This document shows positions 49,459 to 58,784 of a DNA stretch of 64,000 bases, one piece after another (the stretch's first letter is position 1; every line of letters starts with the position of its first letter). The position numbers and the translations under genes were made by a program. The stretch spans positions 110,510 through 174,509 of the forward strand of contig NZ_JAGSSV010000006.1 in assembly GCF_018145875.1 (NCBI RefSeq). The letters are read 5' to 3'. The stretch comes from Marinomonas vulgaris (lineage in GTDB: Bacteria; Pseudomonadota; Gammaproteobacteria; Pseudomonadales; Marinomonadaceae). Under the pieces are notes generated by a model. That model ran no database searches and had not been told where the DNA came from. It saw only the letters and a program-made list of their open reading frames with translations.

Positions 49459-51105
49459 TTACAGTGTCAGACCGTAGTCGTTCACCGCTTGATCTTGTGT
49501 AATGTAGCCTGCTTCTAAGTCGGCTCGCACCAAGGCTTCTGGCCGTTTTTTCGGATCGCCATAACCGCCACCGCCAGGGAGCTGCAGAATCAATTTCCGT
49601 CCAGCGGGAATCAGTTGTCGGCCCTTGCCTTTTAGCACTGTGCCGTCATCGAGCATAACGCTGCCCACACCACCGCTTTTACCCTGCTCACGCCCACGGG
49701 CAGGAAACTGAATGCGGTCAAACATGGCATTAAAGTACAGTTCATAACCCTCATTCGCACTGATGACGATGGTTTGCCCTAGGCCGCCACGAAACTCTCC
49801 GCTACCGCCGGAGCCTTCCAGTAGGTCTTTTTGCCAAATCGTCAATGGGCCAACATATTCAGTGGCTTCTGCTGACATGGTGCTGACCCCAGATGGAAAC
49901 GCGGTCGCGCTGAGTCCATCCAAAGTGGCTCTTGCGCCCATGCCGCCAGAGTTAAACATCAAGATTTCAGAAGATCGCAAGCCTGAAGTTGGGTCCGTCG
50001 GACGCGCACTCAACAACACATTCCATAAGGCACTGGCACCTTCGGCGGGGGCCACACCAGGAATGCATTTGTGCAAGGCACCTAACACCACATCGGGAAC
50101 AAAATGCCCCAATACATGGCGCACTGACACAGGTGCCGGGTGAGGCGCATTCAAAATACAGCCTTCTGGGGCGGTCACATCAAAGGGTTTTAGCGAGCCG
50201 GTGTTGTTTGGAATGTCTGGCGCAATCGCACACTTTAAGCCGTAACAAGCGTAGGCGCGGGTGTACACCATGGGAACATTCACACCAAATTTACTCGGCC
50301 CAGACGTACCAGCAAAGTCCGCCAATAAAGTGTCGCCTGCAATCGTCAAGGCAACACGCATGTCCACTGCGGCTTCGTAGCCATCGACCATCATGTCATT
50401 GTAATAAGTGCCATCTGGTAAGGCGTCGATACGCGCCAAAGTAGCCGCGCGGCTATTATCGATGATGAAATCGGACAGCGTTTCCAACTCTAGCAAATTA
50501 AATTCATTCATCATGTCCATCAAGCGTGCATCGCCCGCCGCATTACAGGCCGCCAACGAGTACAAATCCCCAATCACTTGATCTTGTTCGCGTACGTTAT
50601 TGCGAATGATGTTTACAAGTCCTTTATTCACCTCACCTTGATCGATGAACTTCATAATTGGCACCAACAAACCTTCTTCGTACACTTCATTGGCATCGGG
50701 CCCATAACCACGTCCACCAATATCAACAACGTGTGCCGTGGCGGCAAAAAAGCCCACATGCTTACCTTGGTAAAAAGCAGGCGACACCATAGTGAAATCG
50801 TGCAAATGCCCCGTTCCCTTCCAAGGGTCATTGGTTAGATACACATCGCCTTCGCAAATATTGTTCGGACCAATTTCTTCAATAAAGTGCGGCACAGATT
50901 CCGCCATGGCGTTCACGTGACCAGGCGTACCGGTCACGGCTTGCGCTATCATTCGACCACGACAATCGAATACGCCCGCCGACAAATCCCCTGCTTCTCG
51001 CACTGAAGTTGAAAACGCCGTGCGAATAAGCGTTGTCGCTTGCTCTTCTACCACCGCCACTAAGCGGTTCCACATAATTTGATAATCGACCTTGCTTAAT
51101 GTCAT
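49459..51105 (-). CDS. hyuB: Hydantoinase B / oxoprolinase-family subunit
   Basis: A 548-residue HyuB-type subunit. N-terminal YQIMWNRLVAVVEEQATTLIR, then VYLTNDPWKGTGHLHDFTMV and the C-terminal GGLGQTIVISANEGYELYF and LQLPGGGGYGDPKKRPE are characteristic. HyuA and HyuB together catalyse ATP-dependent opening of hydantoin-type or oxoproline-type rings; related enzymes carboxylate ketones. It starts 1 base after hyuA ends, so the two are translationally coupled. The substrate cannot be read from sequence. Confidence 0.93.
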   Translation of the reverse strand: MTLSKVDYQIMWNRLVAVVEEQATTLIRTAFSTSVREAGDLSAGVFDCRGRMIAQAVTGTPGHVNAMAESVPHFIEEIGPNNICEGDVYLTNDPWKGTGHLHDFTMVSPAFYQGKHVGFFAATAHVVDIGGRGYGPDANEVYEEGLLVPIMKFIDQGEVNKGLVNIIRNNVREQDQVIGDLYSLAACNAAGDARLMDMMNEFNLLELETLSDFIIDNSRAATLARIDALPDGTYYNDMMVDGYEAAVDMRVALTIAGDTLLADFAGTSGPSKFGVNVPMVYTRAYACYGLKCAIAPDIPNNTGSLKPFDVTAPEGCILNAPHPAPVSVRHVLGHFVPDVVLGALHKCIPGVAPAEGASALWNVLLSARPTDPTSGLRSSEILMFNSGGMGARATLDGLSATAFPSGVSTMSAEATEYVGPLTIWQKDLLEGSGGSGEFRGGLGQTIVISANEGYELYFNAMFDRIQFPARGREQGKSGGVGSVMLDDGTVLKGKGRQLIPAGRKLILQLPGGGGYGDPKKRPEALVRADLEAGYITQDQAVNDYGLTL

Positions 51106-51106
51106 C

Positions 51107-53200
51107 TTAAATAGTCTCCATGATTTTTTTGTTCACCAGCAACATGGACTTATCATCCTGTGCGACGACGGTATAGCCTGTTGTCACTATGGTCGAGGTT
51201 TCATCCTCCACAATAACTGCCGGGCCAGAAACGGCATCTCCGGGTTGCAATGTATGACGCTCTACTTCGGCCGCGGTAACCACTTTGCGCAGTGCCGCGT
51301 CAAAAAACTCACGTGTTTTAGTGATGGCAATTTGCTGACCTGAACGACGCAATGTGATCGGTTCGACAGGCGCTAATGTTGAGGCCACGGTAATCGACCA
51401 GTTGGTAATTTCAATGCCCAAACCGTCGATCGTACGACCAAATAAACGGTGATAACCGGCTTCAAACTGGGCGCGGAATGTCTCCACATCGCCTGCGACA
51501 TAGTCTTTGTAATCGATATCAATACCAATTTCGCCGCCTTGTCCGGTATAGCGCATAAAGGCTTGAACCTTGGTGGTCGTGTCTATGTCACCTGCTCCAC
51601 GCTGGACAAATTCCAAGGCTTCCGCGCGTAACGAGCTGAGCAGAGCATTAATGCGTTGTGGGTCAAAATCCGTGAGGCGTTGGTACATGCCTTTGGTCGC
51701 TTCATAGGAAAAAGGCGCATTTAAGAAACCAATCGCCGAGCCCACGCCAGCACCCGGTGGGATAACCAAGTAATCCATGCTCAATTTTTCGCACAAACGA
51801 CAAGCGTGTAAAGGCGCGCCACCGCCAAAGGCGATCATGGTGAAATTGCCAATTTCTTTGCCGTTTTCGACCGTGTGTACGCGGGCGGCGTTGGCCATGT
51901 TTTCGTCGACCACTTCTGTTACGCCAAAGGCCGCTTGCTGCTGATCTAGTCCGGCAACAGAGGCCACCTTGCTCGTCATCGCTTCACCGGCCAAGGGAAC
52001 AGACAAAGGAATTTCGCCGCCAGCAAACAAGTCAGGGTCCAAACGACCCAACAACAAGTTGGCATCGGTTACCGTTGGATGCTCACCACCCCGTTGGTAA
52101 CAGGCAGGACCCGGTTCCGATGCCGCCGATTTAGGTCCGACTCGAATCTGTTTCATGTCATCAACGTGAGCGATGGAACCGCCGCCCGCTCCGATTTCGA
52201 CCATTTCCACCACAGGCGTTGACAATGGCATGCCTGAGCCTTTCGCAAAACGATAGGTTCTGGCCACCTCAAAGGTGTTGGCTGTTTTGGGTTTGCCGTC
52301 TTCGATAAGACAAATTTTGGCAGTGGTGCCGCCCATGTCAAAAGACACCACTTGGTTTTCACCGTAACTGCCGGCAAATTTGGCCGCAAAAATTGCCCCA
52401 CCCGCTGGGCCTGACTCCAGCAATCTGACAGGGAACTCCGACGCGGTGTCAACACTGATTAGACCGCCCGCAGAATGCATCATGAAAACAGGACAAGTCA
52501 CGCCAGTTGACTTTAATCGCTCAACCAAACGCCCTAAATACGCCGACACTTGTGGTCGAACATAGGCATTGGCGATCACGGTATTAAAGCGCTGAAACTC
52601 GCGCATTTGTGGCGACACATGGCTAGAGATAGACACACTTAACTCTGGCGCTGCGTCAGCAAAGGCTTTTTGAACCGCTACTTCGTTCACGTCATTGGCA
52701 TAAGAATGAATAAAACCAACAGCAATCGCTTCGTAGCCTTCTGCCAAAATACGTTTCACCAAGGCTTCTAACTCGCTCGGGGCTATGTCGGTAATCACTT
52801 CACCTGTCGCACTCACACGTTCTTTTACGGTGTAACGATCGGTTCGTTTGACCAGTGGCGTTGGCAGGGTCAAGTTCAAGTCGTATTGTTCGAAGCGGTT
52901 TTCGGTACGCATTTCCACCACGTCTCGAAAGCCGTCCGTAGTGATAAACGCCGTACGAGCGCCACGTCGTTCGATCAATGAGTTGGTCACCAAGGTGGTG
53001 CCGTGAATCACGGTGGTAATCTCTGTTACGGCAATACCTGCGCGCTCACAAACCAGATGAATACCGTCTAAAATCGCCTGTTCTGGTTGGTGGTAATTGG
53101 TCAGTACCTTACCGGTAAAAAGCGTACCGTTTAAATCCAGTGCGATGTCCGTAAAGGTGCCACCAATATCCACACCGACTCGAGCTTGCTGTTGCGTCAT
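51107..53200 (-). CDS. hyuA: Hydantoinase A / oxoprolinase-family subunit (N-methylhydantoinase type)
   Basis: A 697-residue ATP-binding subunit of the actin/hexokinase fold. Motifs: RVGVDIGGTFTDIALDLNG at the N-terminus, HGTTLVTNSLIERRGA, and a second phosphate loop VSFDMGGTTAKICLIEDG about residue 290. The C-terminal acetone-carboxylase-like region follows from about 510. Works with HyuB. Fourth gene of the operon, 28 bases after the FAD oxidase. Confidence 0.94.
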   Translation of the reverse strand: MTQQQARVGVDIGGTFTDIALDLNGTLFTGKVLTNYHQPEQAILDGIHLVCERAGIAVTEITTVIHGTTLVTNSLIERRGARTAFITTDGFRDVVEMRTENRFEQYDLNLTLPTPLVKRTDRYTVKERVSATGEVITDIAPSELEALVKRILAEGYEAIAVGFIHSYANDVNEVAVQKAFADAAPELSVSISSHVSPQMREFQRFNTVIANAYVRPQVSAYLGRLVERLKSTGVTCPVFMMHSAGGLISVDTASEFPVRLLESGPAGGAIFAAKFAGSYGENQVVSFDMGGTTAKICLIEDGKPKTANTFEVARTYRFAKGSGMPLSTPVVEMVEIGAGGGSIAHVDDMKQIRVGPKSAASEPGPACYQRGGEHPTVTDANLLLGRLDPDLFAGGEIPLSVPLAGEAMTSKVASVAGLDQQQAAFGVTEVVDENMANAARVHTVENGKEIGNFTMIAFGGGAPLHACRLCEKLSMDYLVIPPGAGVGSAIGFLNAPFSYEATKGMYQRLTDFDPQRINALLSSLRAEALEFVQRGAGDIDTTTKVQAFMRYTGQGGEIGIDIDYKDYVAGDVETFRAQFEAGYHRLFGRTIDGLGIEITNWSITVASTLAPVEPITLRRSGQQIAITKTREFFDAALRKVVTAAEVERHTLQPGDAVSGPAVIVEDETSTIVTTGYTVVAQDDKSMLLVNKKIMETI

Positions 53201-53228
53201 GTCTCACTTCTCCTATTCTGATACTGCG

Positions 53229-54527
53229 TTAAATGCTTTTGTAATAGCGCCAAGCTTTGAAACAAGCCTCGTAGGTTGGCTCTCGAATGAAGGCGGCTCG
53301 ATCTTTTATCAACCCGGTTACCGGCAACATAATGTTCTTCTCTGGTGCACCCGTTAACAATTGCGCCATGGCTTCGCCACACACGGTTCCTGTGGTAATG
53401 CCTCGACCATTGAAGCCAACGGCCGTGTACAAACCAGGCGCCAAAATATGGATGCGCGGCAAATGGTCTGGTGTCATGGCAATTTTGCCGTGCCAGGCTT
53501 TTTCAAATTCCACTTTGCCAAGAAAAGGAAACATTTGATTGATGCGTTTCTGTGCCCAGTATTCTGACTGACTGTTGTCCTTACCGGCCAATTTGCCCAT
53601 GCTGCCTACAATTAAGCGTCCAAACTGGTCTTTTCGCACCGAAAACATCACCAACCCTGTGTCCCAGACACTTTGTGCTCCAGGCAAAATCTTATCGGCT
53701 ATCTTGCCCAAAGGCTTGGTCGCCACCTGATAAAAATGGATCGGCGTGTAAGCCTGCTTTAGTCCAGGCCACAAATCGTCGTTGTACGCATTGCCACCGA
53801 TAACAACTTGATTGGCGGTTACTGTGCCACGCTGGGTACGAACTTGCCATTTACCGTTCACCTGACTCAAGTTTAATGCCCGTGTCTGCGAGTAAATCAC
53901 TGCCCCTTTGGAAACGGCTGCGGCCGCCAACTCACGGGCATACCCCATTGGGTTAACCGTGCCCGCTTTCGGGTCAAGTAGTCCGCCGTAAAAATAAGGC
54001 GTACCGATTTTGTTTTGCGTTTGATCGGCATCCAGTAGCGTCACCTCGCGTCCACGGCGCTGCCATTCTTGGGCTCGGGCAGACAGCTCTTTAAAGCCAG
54101 TCGGAGAATGGGCTGCATGAATAGTGCCATTTCGTGTCGCCTCGCACTTCATGTCAAAGCGGTCGATCAGTGAAAAAACCGTATCCGGTGCGCGCCCCAT
54201 GACATCCAAAAAGCGATCGGCCGATTCGTCGCCCAATACGGTACGCACATCTTGAGGTGGCAGCCAAATACCAGGATTGACCATGCCACAATTTCGACCA
54301 GAACCACCAAAACCTATTTTCTCGGCTTCAAGCACCACACACTCGATGCCCATTTCTGCCAAGTGCAATGCGGTGGAAGAACCTGTGTAGCCGCCACCAA
54401 TAATGGCGACGTCTGTCACAATGTCGCCCTCTAATAGCGCTTCTTCAGAAGTAGAAGGTGCCGACAAATCCCATAAGGAAATCGGCTGGCTTACCCCTGT
54501 TGTTTTTTCACTGTCTTTTAACGTCAT
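53229..54527 (-). CDS. FAD-dependent amine/amino-acid oxidase (DAO family, PuuB-like)
   Basis: A 432-residue flavoenzyme. After about 37 residues the dinucleotide motif VAIIGGGYTGSSTALHLAEM is seen, then GFGGSGRNCGMVNPG typical of DAO/gamma-glutamylputrescine-oxidase types, and near the C-terminus GLYTAVGFNGRGITTGTVCG closing the flavin site. It would oxidise a primary or secondary amine to an imine/aldehyde or keto acid. It sits between a VOC protein and hyuA in one operon. Substrate unknown. Confidence 0.9.
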   Translation of the reverse strand: MTLKDSEKTTGVSQPISLWDLSAPSTSEEALLEGDIVTDVAIIGGGYTGSSTALHLAEMGIECVVLEAEKIGFGGSGRNCGMVNPGIWLPPQDVRTVLGDESADRFLDVMGRAPDTVFSLIDRFDMKCEATRNGTIHAAHSPTGFKELSARAQEWQRRGREVTLLDADQTQNKIGTPYFYGGLLDPKAGTVNPMGYARELAAAAVSKGAVIYSQTRALNLSQVNGKWQVRTQRGTVTANQVVIGGNAYNDDLWPGLKQAYTPIHFYQVATKPLGKIADKILPGAQSVWDTGLVMFSVRKDQFGRLIVGSMGKLAGKDNSQSEYWAQKRINQMFPFLGKVEFEKAWHGKIAMTPDHLPRIHILAPGLYTAVGFNGRGITTGTVCGEAMAQLLTGAPEKNIMLPVTGLIKDRAAFIREPTYEACFKAWRYYKSI

Positions 54528-54569
54528 CTGACAACCCCTCTGTTTACCCTAATTGGACACTCAAATCGC

Positions 54570-55220
54570 TCACAGCAACACGCTGTCGCCTTGGTCATTT
54601 TGCATTTCAAAAGCAATACCAGCGGTGTCACCAGCCAATACCCTTGCTAAGTGAGAAACACCCAGCGCATCGAGTTGCTGTTGAAGCGAAGCTGGATCTG
54701 GGTGGGTTAACACCACGCGGTTCAGTGTGATGCCTAAGTCCTTCATTCCTGTGGACGGATGCGCACCGGGAGACCACTCGATAAAAGTCGGGATAAGACC
54801 CTGTTCAGACAAAGAGCCGTCTTTAGGAATCGTCAAACGCCAGCTGCGCTCCCCTCGGGTAAAGGTCACAATTTCCCCTAAATCGATCGGGCTATTTTCA
54901 ACCACGGCGTTAAGGTCGCTGGTTCCCACAACCCAATGATAGGCCTGAGCCGAGGCTTTAAAACGCGCTTGCACTTGAGGGTTGTCCATATCAAACCAAC
55001 GAGCTCGACCAGGGTTCGGCGCTTCGGGGTCAATGGCTAAAACCTCAATGAAACTCTCGTTTCCAACCGGCGCGACCGCATTATGCGTGCTCATCGCTTC
55101 ATGCTTGCTGGCTTTTGGAAGCGTCACGCTAAGGGAGGCTTCCAGTGATGCTATGCCTTGCTCTAAGCTATCTGCACCGATCACAATGTGATCAATTTTG
55201 TTCTGTATCGTCATCGTCAT
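54570..55220 (-). CDS. VOC/glyoxalase-like domain protein
   Basis: A 216-residue protein with the start KIDHIVIGADSLEQGIASLE and an internal symmetrical half (LNRVVLTHPDPASLQQQLDA), matching the glyoxalase-like group of the vicinal-oxygen-chelate fold. Such proteins bind a divalent metal and act as lyases, isomerases or dioxygenases, or merely bind small molecules. Second gene of the hyu operon. Activity unknown. Confidence 0.8.
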   Translation of the reverse strand: MTMTIQNKIDHIVIGADSLEQGIASLEASLSVTLPKASKHEAMSTHNAVAPVGNESFIEVLAIDPEAPNPGRARWFDMDNPQVQARFKASAQAYHWVVGTSDLNAVVENSPIDLGEIVTFTRGERSWRLTIPKDGSLSEQGLIPTFIEWSPGAHPSTGMKDLGITLNRVVLTHPDPASLQQQLDALGVSHLARVLAGDTAGIAFEMQNDQGDSVLL

Positions 55221-55253
55221 AACCTCTATTTGATGTCTTGGGGTAAGTCGTAT

Positions 55254-56435
55254 TTAAGATAAATAAGCAAAGCCAGCGTCTAAATCACTGAGCAATGAAT
55301 CGGCGTCTTCCAAACCAATATTGAATCGCACCGTGGGGCCTGTGGCCGTCCAAGTTGTTGCTGTTCGGTAAGGGCTTGGATCGACCGGAAGAATCAAACT
55401 CTCAAAACCGCCCCAACTGAGGCCAATACCAAACAGGCTCAAATTATTGATCATATGGCGGACTTTGTTTTCTAAGCCCGGTTTAAACACCACGCTGAAT
55501 AGCCCAGCTGATCCGCTGAAATCTCGACGCCAATGTTCATGGCCGGGGCAATCTGAATGGGAAGGATGCAGTATGCGATCCACACTCGGTTGTTGCTCCA
55601 ACCAAGCGATGCAGGCGGCGGTGCTCTGCGCGTGTTGGCGCAAACGTACTGCTAATGTGCGCAATCCACGTAACGCCAAGAAGACATCGTTGGCACCGGC
55701 TCGATCACCGATCGAGAGGCTCATTTTTCTCACTTTGTCATAGTGGGATTGTGACCCTGCGACGATTAGTCCAAGCATGGCGTCTGAATGACCGCTGATG
55801 TATTTGGAACCAGAATGCACCACCACATCCACACCAAGCGTTAACGGCTGACACAACAAGGGCGTTGCCCAAGTACCATCAAGAATACTCACCGCACCGG
55901 CGGCGCTGGCCACGTGCGCAATCGCTGGAATGTCTGGCACTTCAAATGACCCAGAACCTGGCGCCTCAAAAAACACCGCTGCTGTATTCGCTTGAACAAG
56001 AGACGCCAAATCAGCCCCTAACATGGGATCGAAGTAGGTTATCTCCACACCGTAGCCAGTCAGCACATTGTCACAAAACGCTCGAGTCGGGCCGTATACC
56101 GTGTCGGCTACTAGCACATGCGCTCCCGCTTTCGCGAACGCCATCAAAGAAACCACACAGGCCGTTAAGCCAGACGATACCGCCACACAGCCGACGCCGT
56201 GTTCCAATTCCGTCATCATGTTTTCCAACTCAAACGTGGCTGGTGTGCCGTAGCGTCCGTAGTACAAGGTGCCTTTTTCGTAACGTGTATCACGGGCTTG
56301 TTCAAACTCTTCTAGGTTGTTGAACAACATAGTGGAAGCTTGATAAATGGGAAGATTCACCGAGCGACCACGAGTTTGGTGATCTCGGCCAAGATGAATC
56401 AGTGCGTTGGTTAGGTTAGCGTCGCTCGTTTTCAC
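55254..56435 (-). CDS. MetC-like PLP-dependent C-S lyase
   Basis: A 393-residue Cys/Met-metabolism PLP enzyme. The PLP lysine lies in VVHSGSKYISGHSDAMLG about residue 203; YYGRYGTPATFELE and the C-terminal FGIGLSWGGFESLILP match cystathionine beta-lyase (MetC) rather than gamma-synthase. It would cleave a carbon-sulfur bond in a cysteine or homocysteine conjugate. It is the first gene of the six-gene operon, facing an IclR regulator across 206 bases, which argues for a catabolic rather than a methionine-synthesis role. Confidence 0.88.
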   Translation of the reverse strand: MKTSDANLTNALIHLGRDHQTRGRSVNLPIYQASTMLFNNLEEFEQARDTRYEKGTLYYGRYGTPATFELENMMTELEHGVGCVAVSSGLTACVVSLMAFAKAGAHVLVADTVYGPTRAFCDNVLTGYGVEITYFDPMLGADLASLVQANTAAVFFEAPGSGSFEVPDIPAIAHVASAAGAVSILDGTWATPLLCQPLTLGVDVVVHSGSKYISGHSDAMLGLIVAGSQSHYDKVRKMSLSIGDRAGANDVFLALRGLRTLAVRLRQHAQSTAACIAWLEQQPSVDRILHPSHSDCPGHEHWRRDFSGSAGLFSVVFKPGLENKVRHMINNLSLFGIGLSWGGFESLILPVDPSPYRTATTWTATGPTVRFNIGLEDADSLLSDLDAGFAYLS

Positions 56436-56462
56436 ATTTTATTCCTCACTAAAGAAGCCTAA

Positions 56463-56491
56463 CTTTAATATTAAAGAAACAATCGTGTCAA
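56463..56491 (-). promoter_or_regulatory. Promoter with palindrome upstream of the hyu operon
   Basis: On the minus strand TTGACA (56491-56486) is a perfect -35; TATTAA (56470-56465) 15 bases on could be the -10. The latter overlaps a perfect palindrome CTTTAATATTAAAG (56463-56476), a likely operator for the divergent IclR protein. 28 bases upstream of the MetC-like start. Confidence 0.5.
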
Positions 56492-56641
56492 CATACGAAA
56501 CAAAAGTTTTATTTAACGGTATTTTTTGTCAATAATACGCAAAACCTCATTGCACCAGCGGGTTTGGGTTTACCTTTAATTTGAAGGGGGATCTCTTTAT
56601 ACTGCGTGCCATTCAAATAGATTTTTAAAGGCAACACAGTC

Positions 56642-57394
56642 ATGACGGGAAAGGTAGATTCAACACTATCGAAAGGGCTATCCATTATCGAAGCTCTGGC
56701 AGCAGAACCAAAAGGCATAGGTGTTTCTGAACTGGCGCGTAATTTAGAACTGACAAAGTCCAACACCTTTCGCTTATTACAGACATTAATCGCGGTGGGA
56801 TACGTGACTCAAGATGCGAACAAACAGTACTTTGCGTCGATGAAAGCGTGGAAAATAGGTCAGATGATCATGGAAAAACTCGACTTGCCGGGACTTTCCA
56901 TCAGTCAGATGCAGTACCTTTCTAGCATGACAGGCGAAGCGGTGTATTTGGCCGTCCTCGATGGGTTGTCGACTCTTTATATTGAAAAAATAGAAAGCAC
57001 CAAAGCCGTACGAACCTACACCCCAAAAGGCGGCAATGCGCCCATTCATTGCGTCGCTACAGGAAAAGCGCTGCTGGCTTTCCAATACGATGCGCTGCGC
57101 GAAAAACTGATCGACAACCTGACTCTGTACACCGATAAAACCATTACCAGCATCGAAGCATTGGACAAAGAAGTCGCCATCATAAAAGCGCAAGGCGTCG
57201 CGATCGATCGCGGTGAATATCGCGCAGAAGTGATCAGTATCGCGGCACCGGTTTTTTCAGCGAACAACGAGGTGATTGCCGCCATCGGCGTGTCTGCACC
57301 GGCGATTAACGTGTCTGAAGACGACATCGACAATATGTCCCACAAGGTGATACTAGCCGCTCAGAGCCTAAGCAATACCTTAAAAGATATTTAA
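56642..57394 (+). CDS. IclR-family transcriptional regulator
   Basis: A 250-residue IclR-type regulator. The winged helix (about 5-70) reads STLSKGLSIIEALAAEPKGI and ELARNLELTKSNTFRLLQTL; the effector domain (about 80-250) contains GNAPIHCVATGKALLAF and GVAIDRGEYRAEVISIAAPV. It is divergent from the six-gene hyu operon and almost certainly controls it in response to the substrate or an intermediate. Confidence 0.92.
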   Translation: MTGKVDSTLSKGLSIIEALAAEPKGIGVSELARNLELTKSNTFRLLQTLIAVGYVTQDANKQYFASMKAWKIGQMIMEKLDLPGLSISQMQYLSSMTGEAVYLAVLDGLSTLYIEKIESTKAVRTYTPKGGNAPIHCVATGKALLAFQYDALREKLIDNLTLYTDKTITSIEALDKEVAIIKAQGVAIDRGEYRAEVISIAAPVFSANNEVIAAIGVSAPAINVSEDDIDNMSHKVILAAQSLSNTLKDI

Positions 57395-57436
57395 GTTCTC
57401 AACATCACCTGCTTAGCAGCACATGCCGCTTCTGTT

Positions 57437-58642
57437 TTAAGCATTGGCTGCTAAGGCGCGACTTTCGTCGCGCTCTTGTGCGTCTAGCCAGATTAATACG
57501 CCCACCAAAGCAACGCCCAATAACATCACACCAGCCGACAAATACAAACCAAGCGTGTAAGACCCAAACCACGACGCCAACAACCCAGTACACATAGGCG
57601 CGATAATCTGCGCCGAGCCATAAGCCAACGTCATCTTGCCCATAAACTTAGCGGGATTAGAAGGATAAAAGTGCCCTGCCATCGTCAACACGAGACTCAC
57701 ACAAGCAACAAACGTCGCCCCAAACAAAATCGCTCCCATACCAATCACCAACAAATTATCACTGACGGCAGGCAACACAATACCGACAATTTGCAGCACA
57801 TAAGCCAACAGCAAGGCTTTTAAATACCCCCACTTTCGCGCCACCAAATCCCACGCTAATACAGCCGGTGTAGCCGCCAAACCAAGTACAATAAAAACGT
57901 GTTGCCCACGGCCTTCTAGGGCTGAAAACCCTTCGACAATATCCACAATAAAAGTCGCGCTCACCACATAACCGTAACCCGCACAAAAATACGCCGCCAT
58001 CATAATCCATGCGAACGACCGGCTCGGGGGACTATCTATCACCTGATGACTGGCGTGCGTCGACACTATCTTGTTCGGATTGGGCATCCAAATCCATGCC
58101 GGCACAGCAAAAGCCACCGCCATTAACGACAAGTACAACCATTGGCCTTGCCAGCTTACCGACGCCCTTAGTAACACCTCCACTAAGAAAGCCGCAAAGA
58201 AAATACTCAGCCCAATGCCCGAAAAGTGAATGCCCAGCTCGCCTCTTTTTCCTTGGCTAACCAACCACTTTAAAATCAAACCCGACGCCAGAATAAACCC
58301 CGCCGACGTGCCAATGCCGGACACATAGCGTAATAACGACCAGAGATACATATTCGTCGTCAGCGCCATGGCCGCGGTGGTGATAACCGCCAACACCAGA
58401 TACAAACGATACAAGACAAACTTATGGGACAAGTTATTCAAACAAGCCACAATCAACACACCGGTTAAATACCCCGCGTAATTAACCGTTGCTAACCAAC
58501 CGGCCCCCACTTCGTTTAAGCCAGCTTCCGCCTGCATGATAGGAAGCAAAGAAGTATAAGAAAACCGTGCGACGCCCGCCGTCACGATCAAGCTGCAAAT
58601 ACCCGCCATATACACTTTCATTCGAGTGAGATTCGTTTGCAT
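57437..58642 (-). CDS. MFS transporter, YbfB/YjiJ-like
   Basis: A 401-residue transporter with about twelve hydrophobic segments. The start AGICSLIVTAGVARFSYTSLLPIMQ with GWLATVNYAGYLTG next is typical of the YbfB/YjiJ group. A LysR-type gene is divergent 142 bases upstream and likely regulates it. It converges on the IclR gene, so a role in uptake for the neighbouring hyu pathway is possible but not shown. Confidence 0.88.
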   Translation of the reverse strand: MQTNLTRMKVYMAGICSLIVTAGVARFSYTSLLPIMQAEAGLNEVGAGWLATVNYAGYLTGVLIVACLNNLSHKFVLYRLYLVLAVITTAAMALTTNMYLWSLLRYVSGIGTSAGFILASGLILKWLVSQGKRGELGIHFSGIGLSIFFAAFLVEVLLRASVSWQGQWLYLSLMAVAFAVPAWIWMPNPNKIVSTHASHQVIDSPPSRSFAWIMMAAYFCAGYGYVVSATFIVDIVEGFSALEGRGQHVFIVLGLAATPAVLAWDLVARKWGYLKALLLAYVLQIVGIVLPAVSDNLLVIGMGAILFGATFVACVSLVLTMAGHFYPSNPAKFMGKMTLAYGSAQIIAPMCTGLLASWFGSYTLGLYLSAGVMLLGVALVGVLIWLDAQERDESRALAANA

Positions 58643-58784
58643 ATATTCAACCTACTGTCTGATTAGACACACACTATAAAAGCTTTTAATCATCATAAAA
58701 ATCGAATAGTTTTGAACAAACCATTCAGTAAAACAGAAACGAAATAATCAAAACCACTCGAAAAGTACGCGATGGAAGCACGTT

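Noticed and set aside
49989..50444. 151-residue plus-strand open frame
   Set aside because: Antisense to hyuB; His/Ser/Arg-rich low-complexity protein.
55865..56323. 152-residue plus-strand open frame
   Set aside because: Antisense to the MetC-like gene; unusual composition and no ribosome site.
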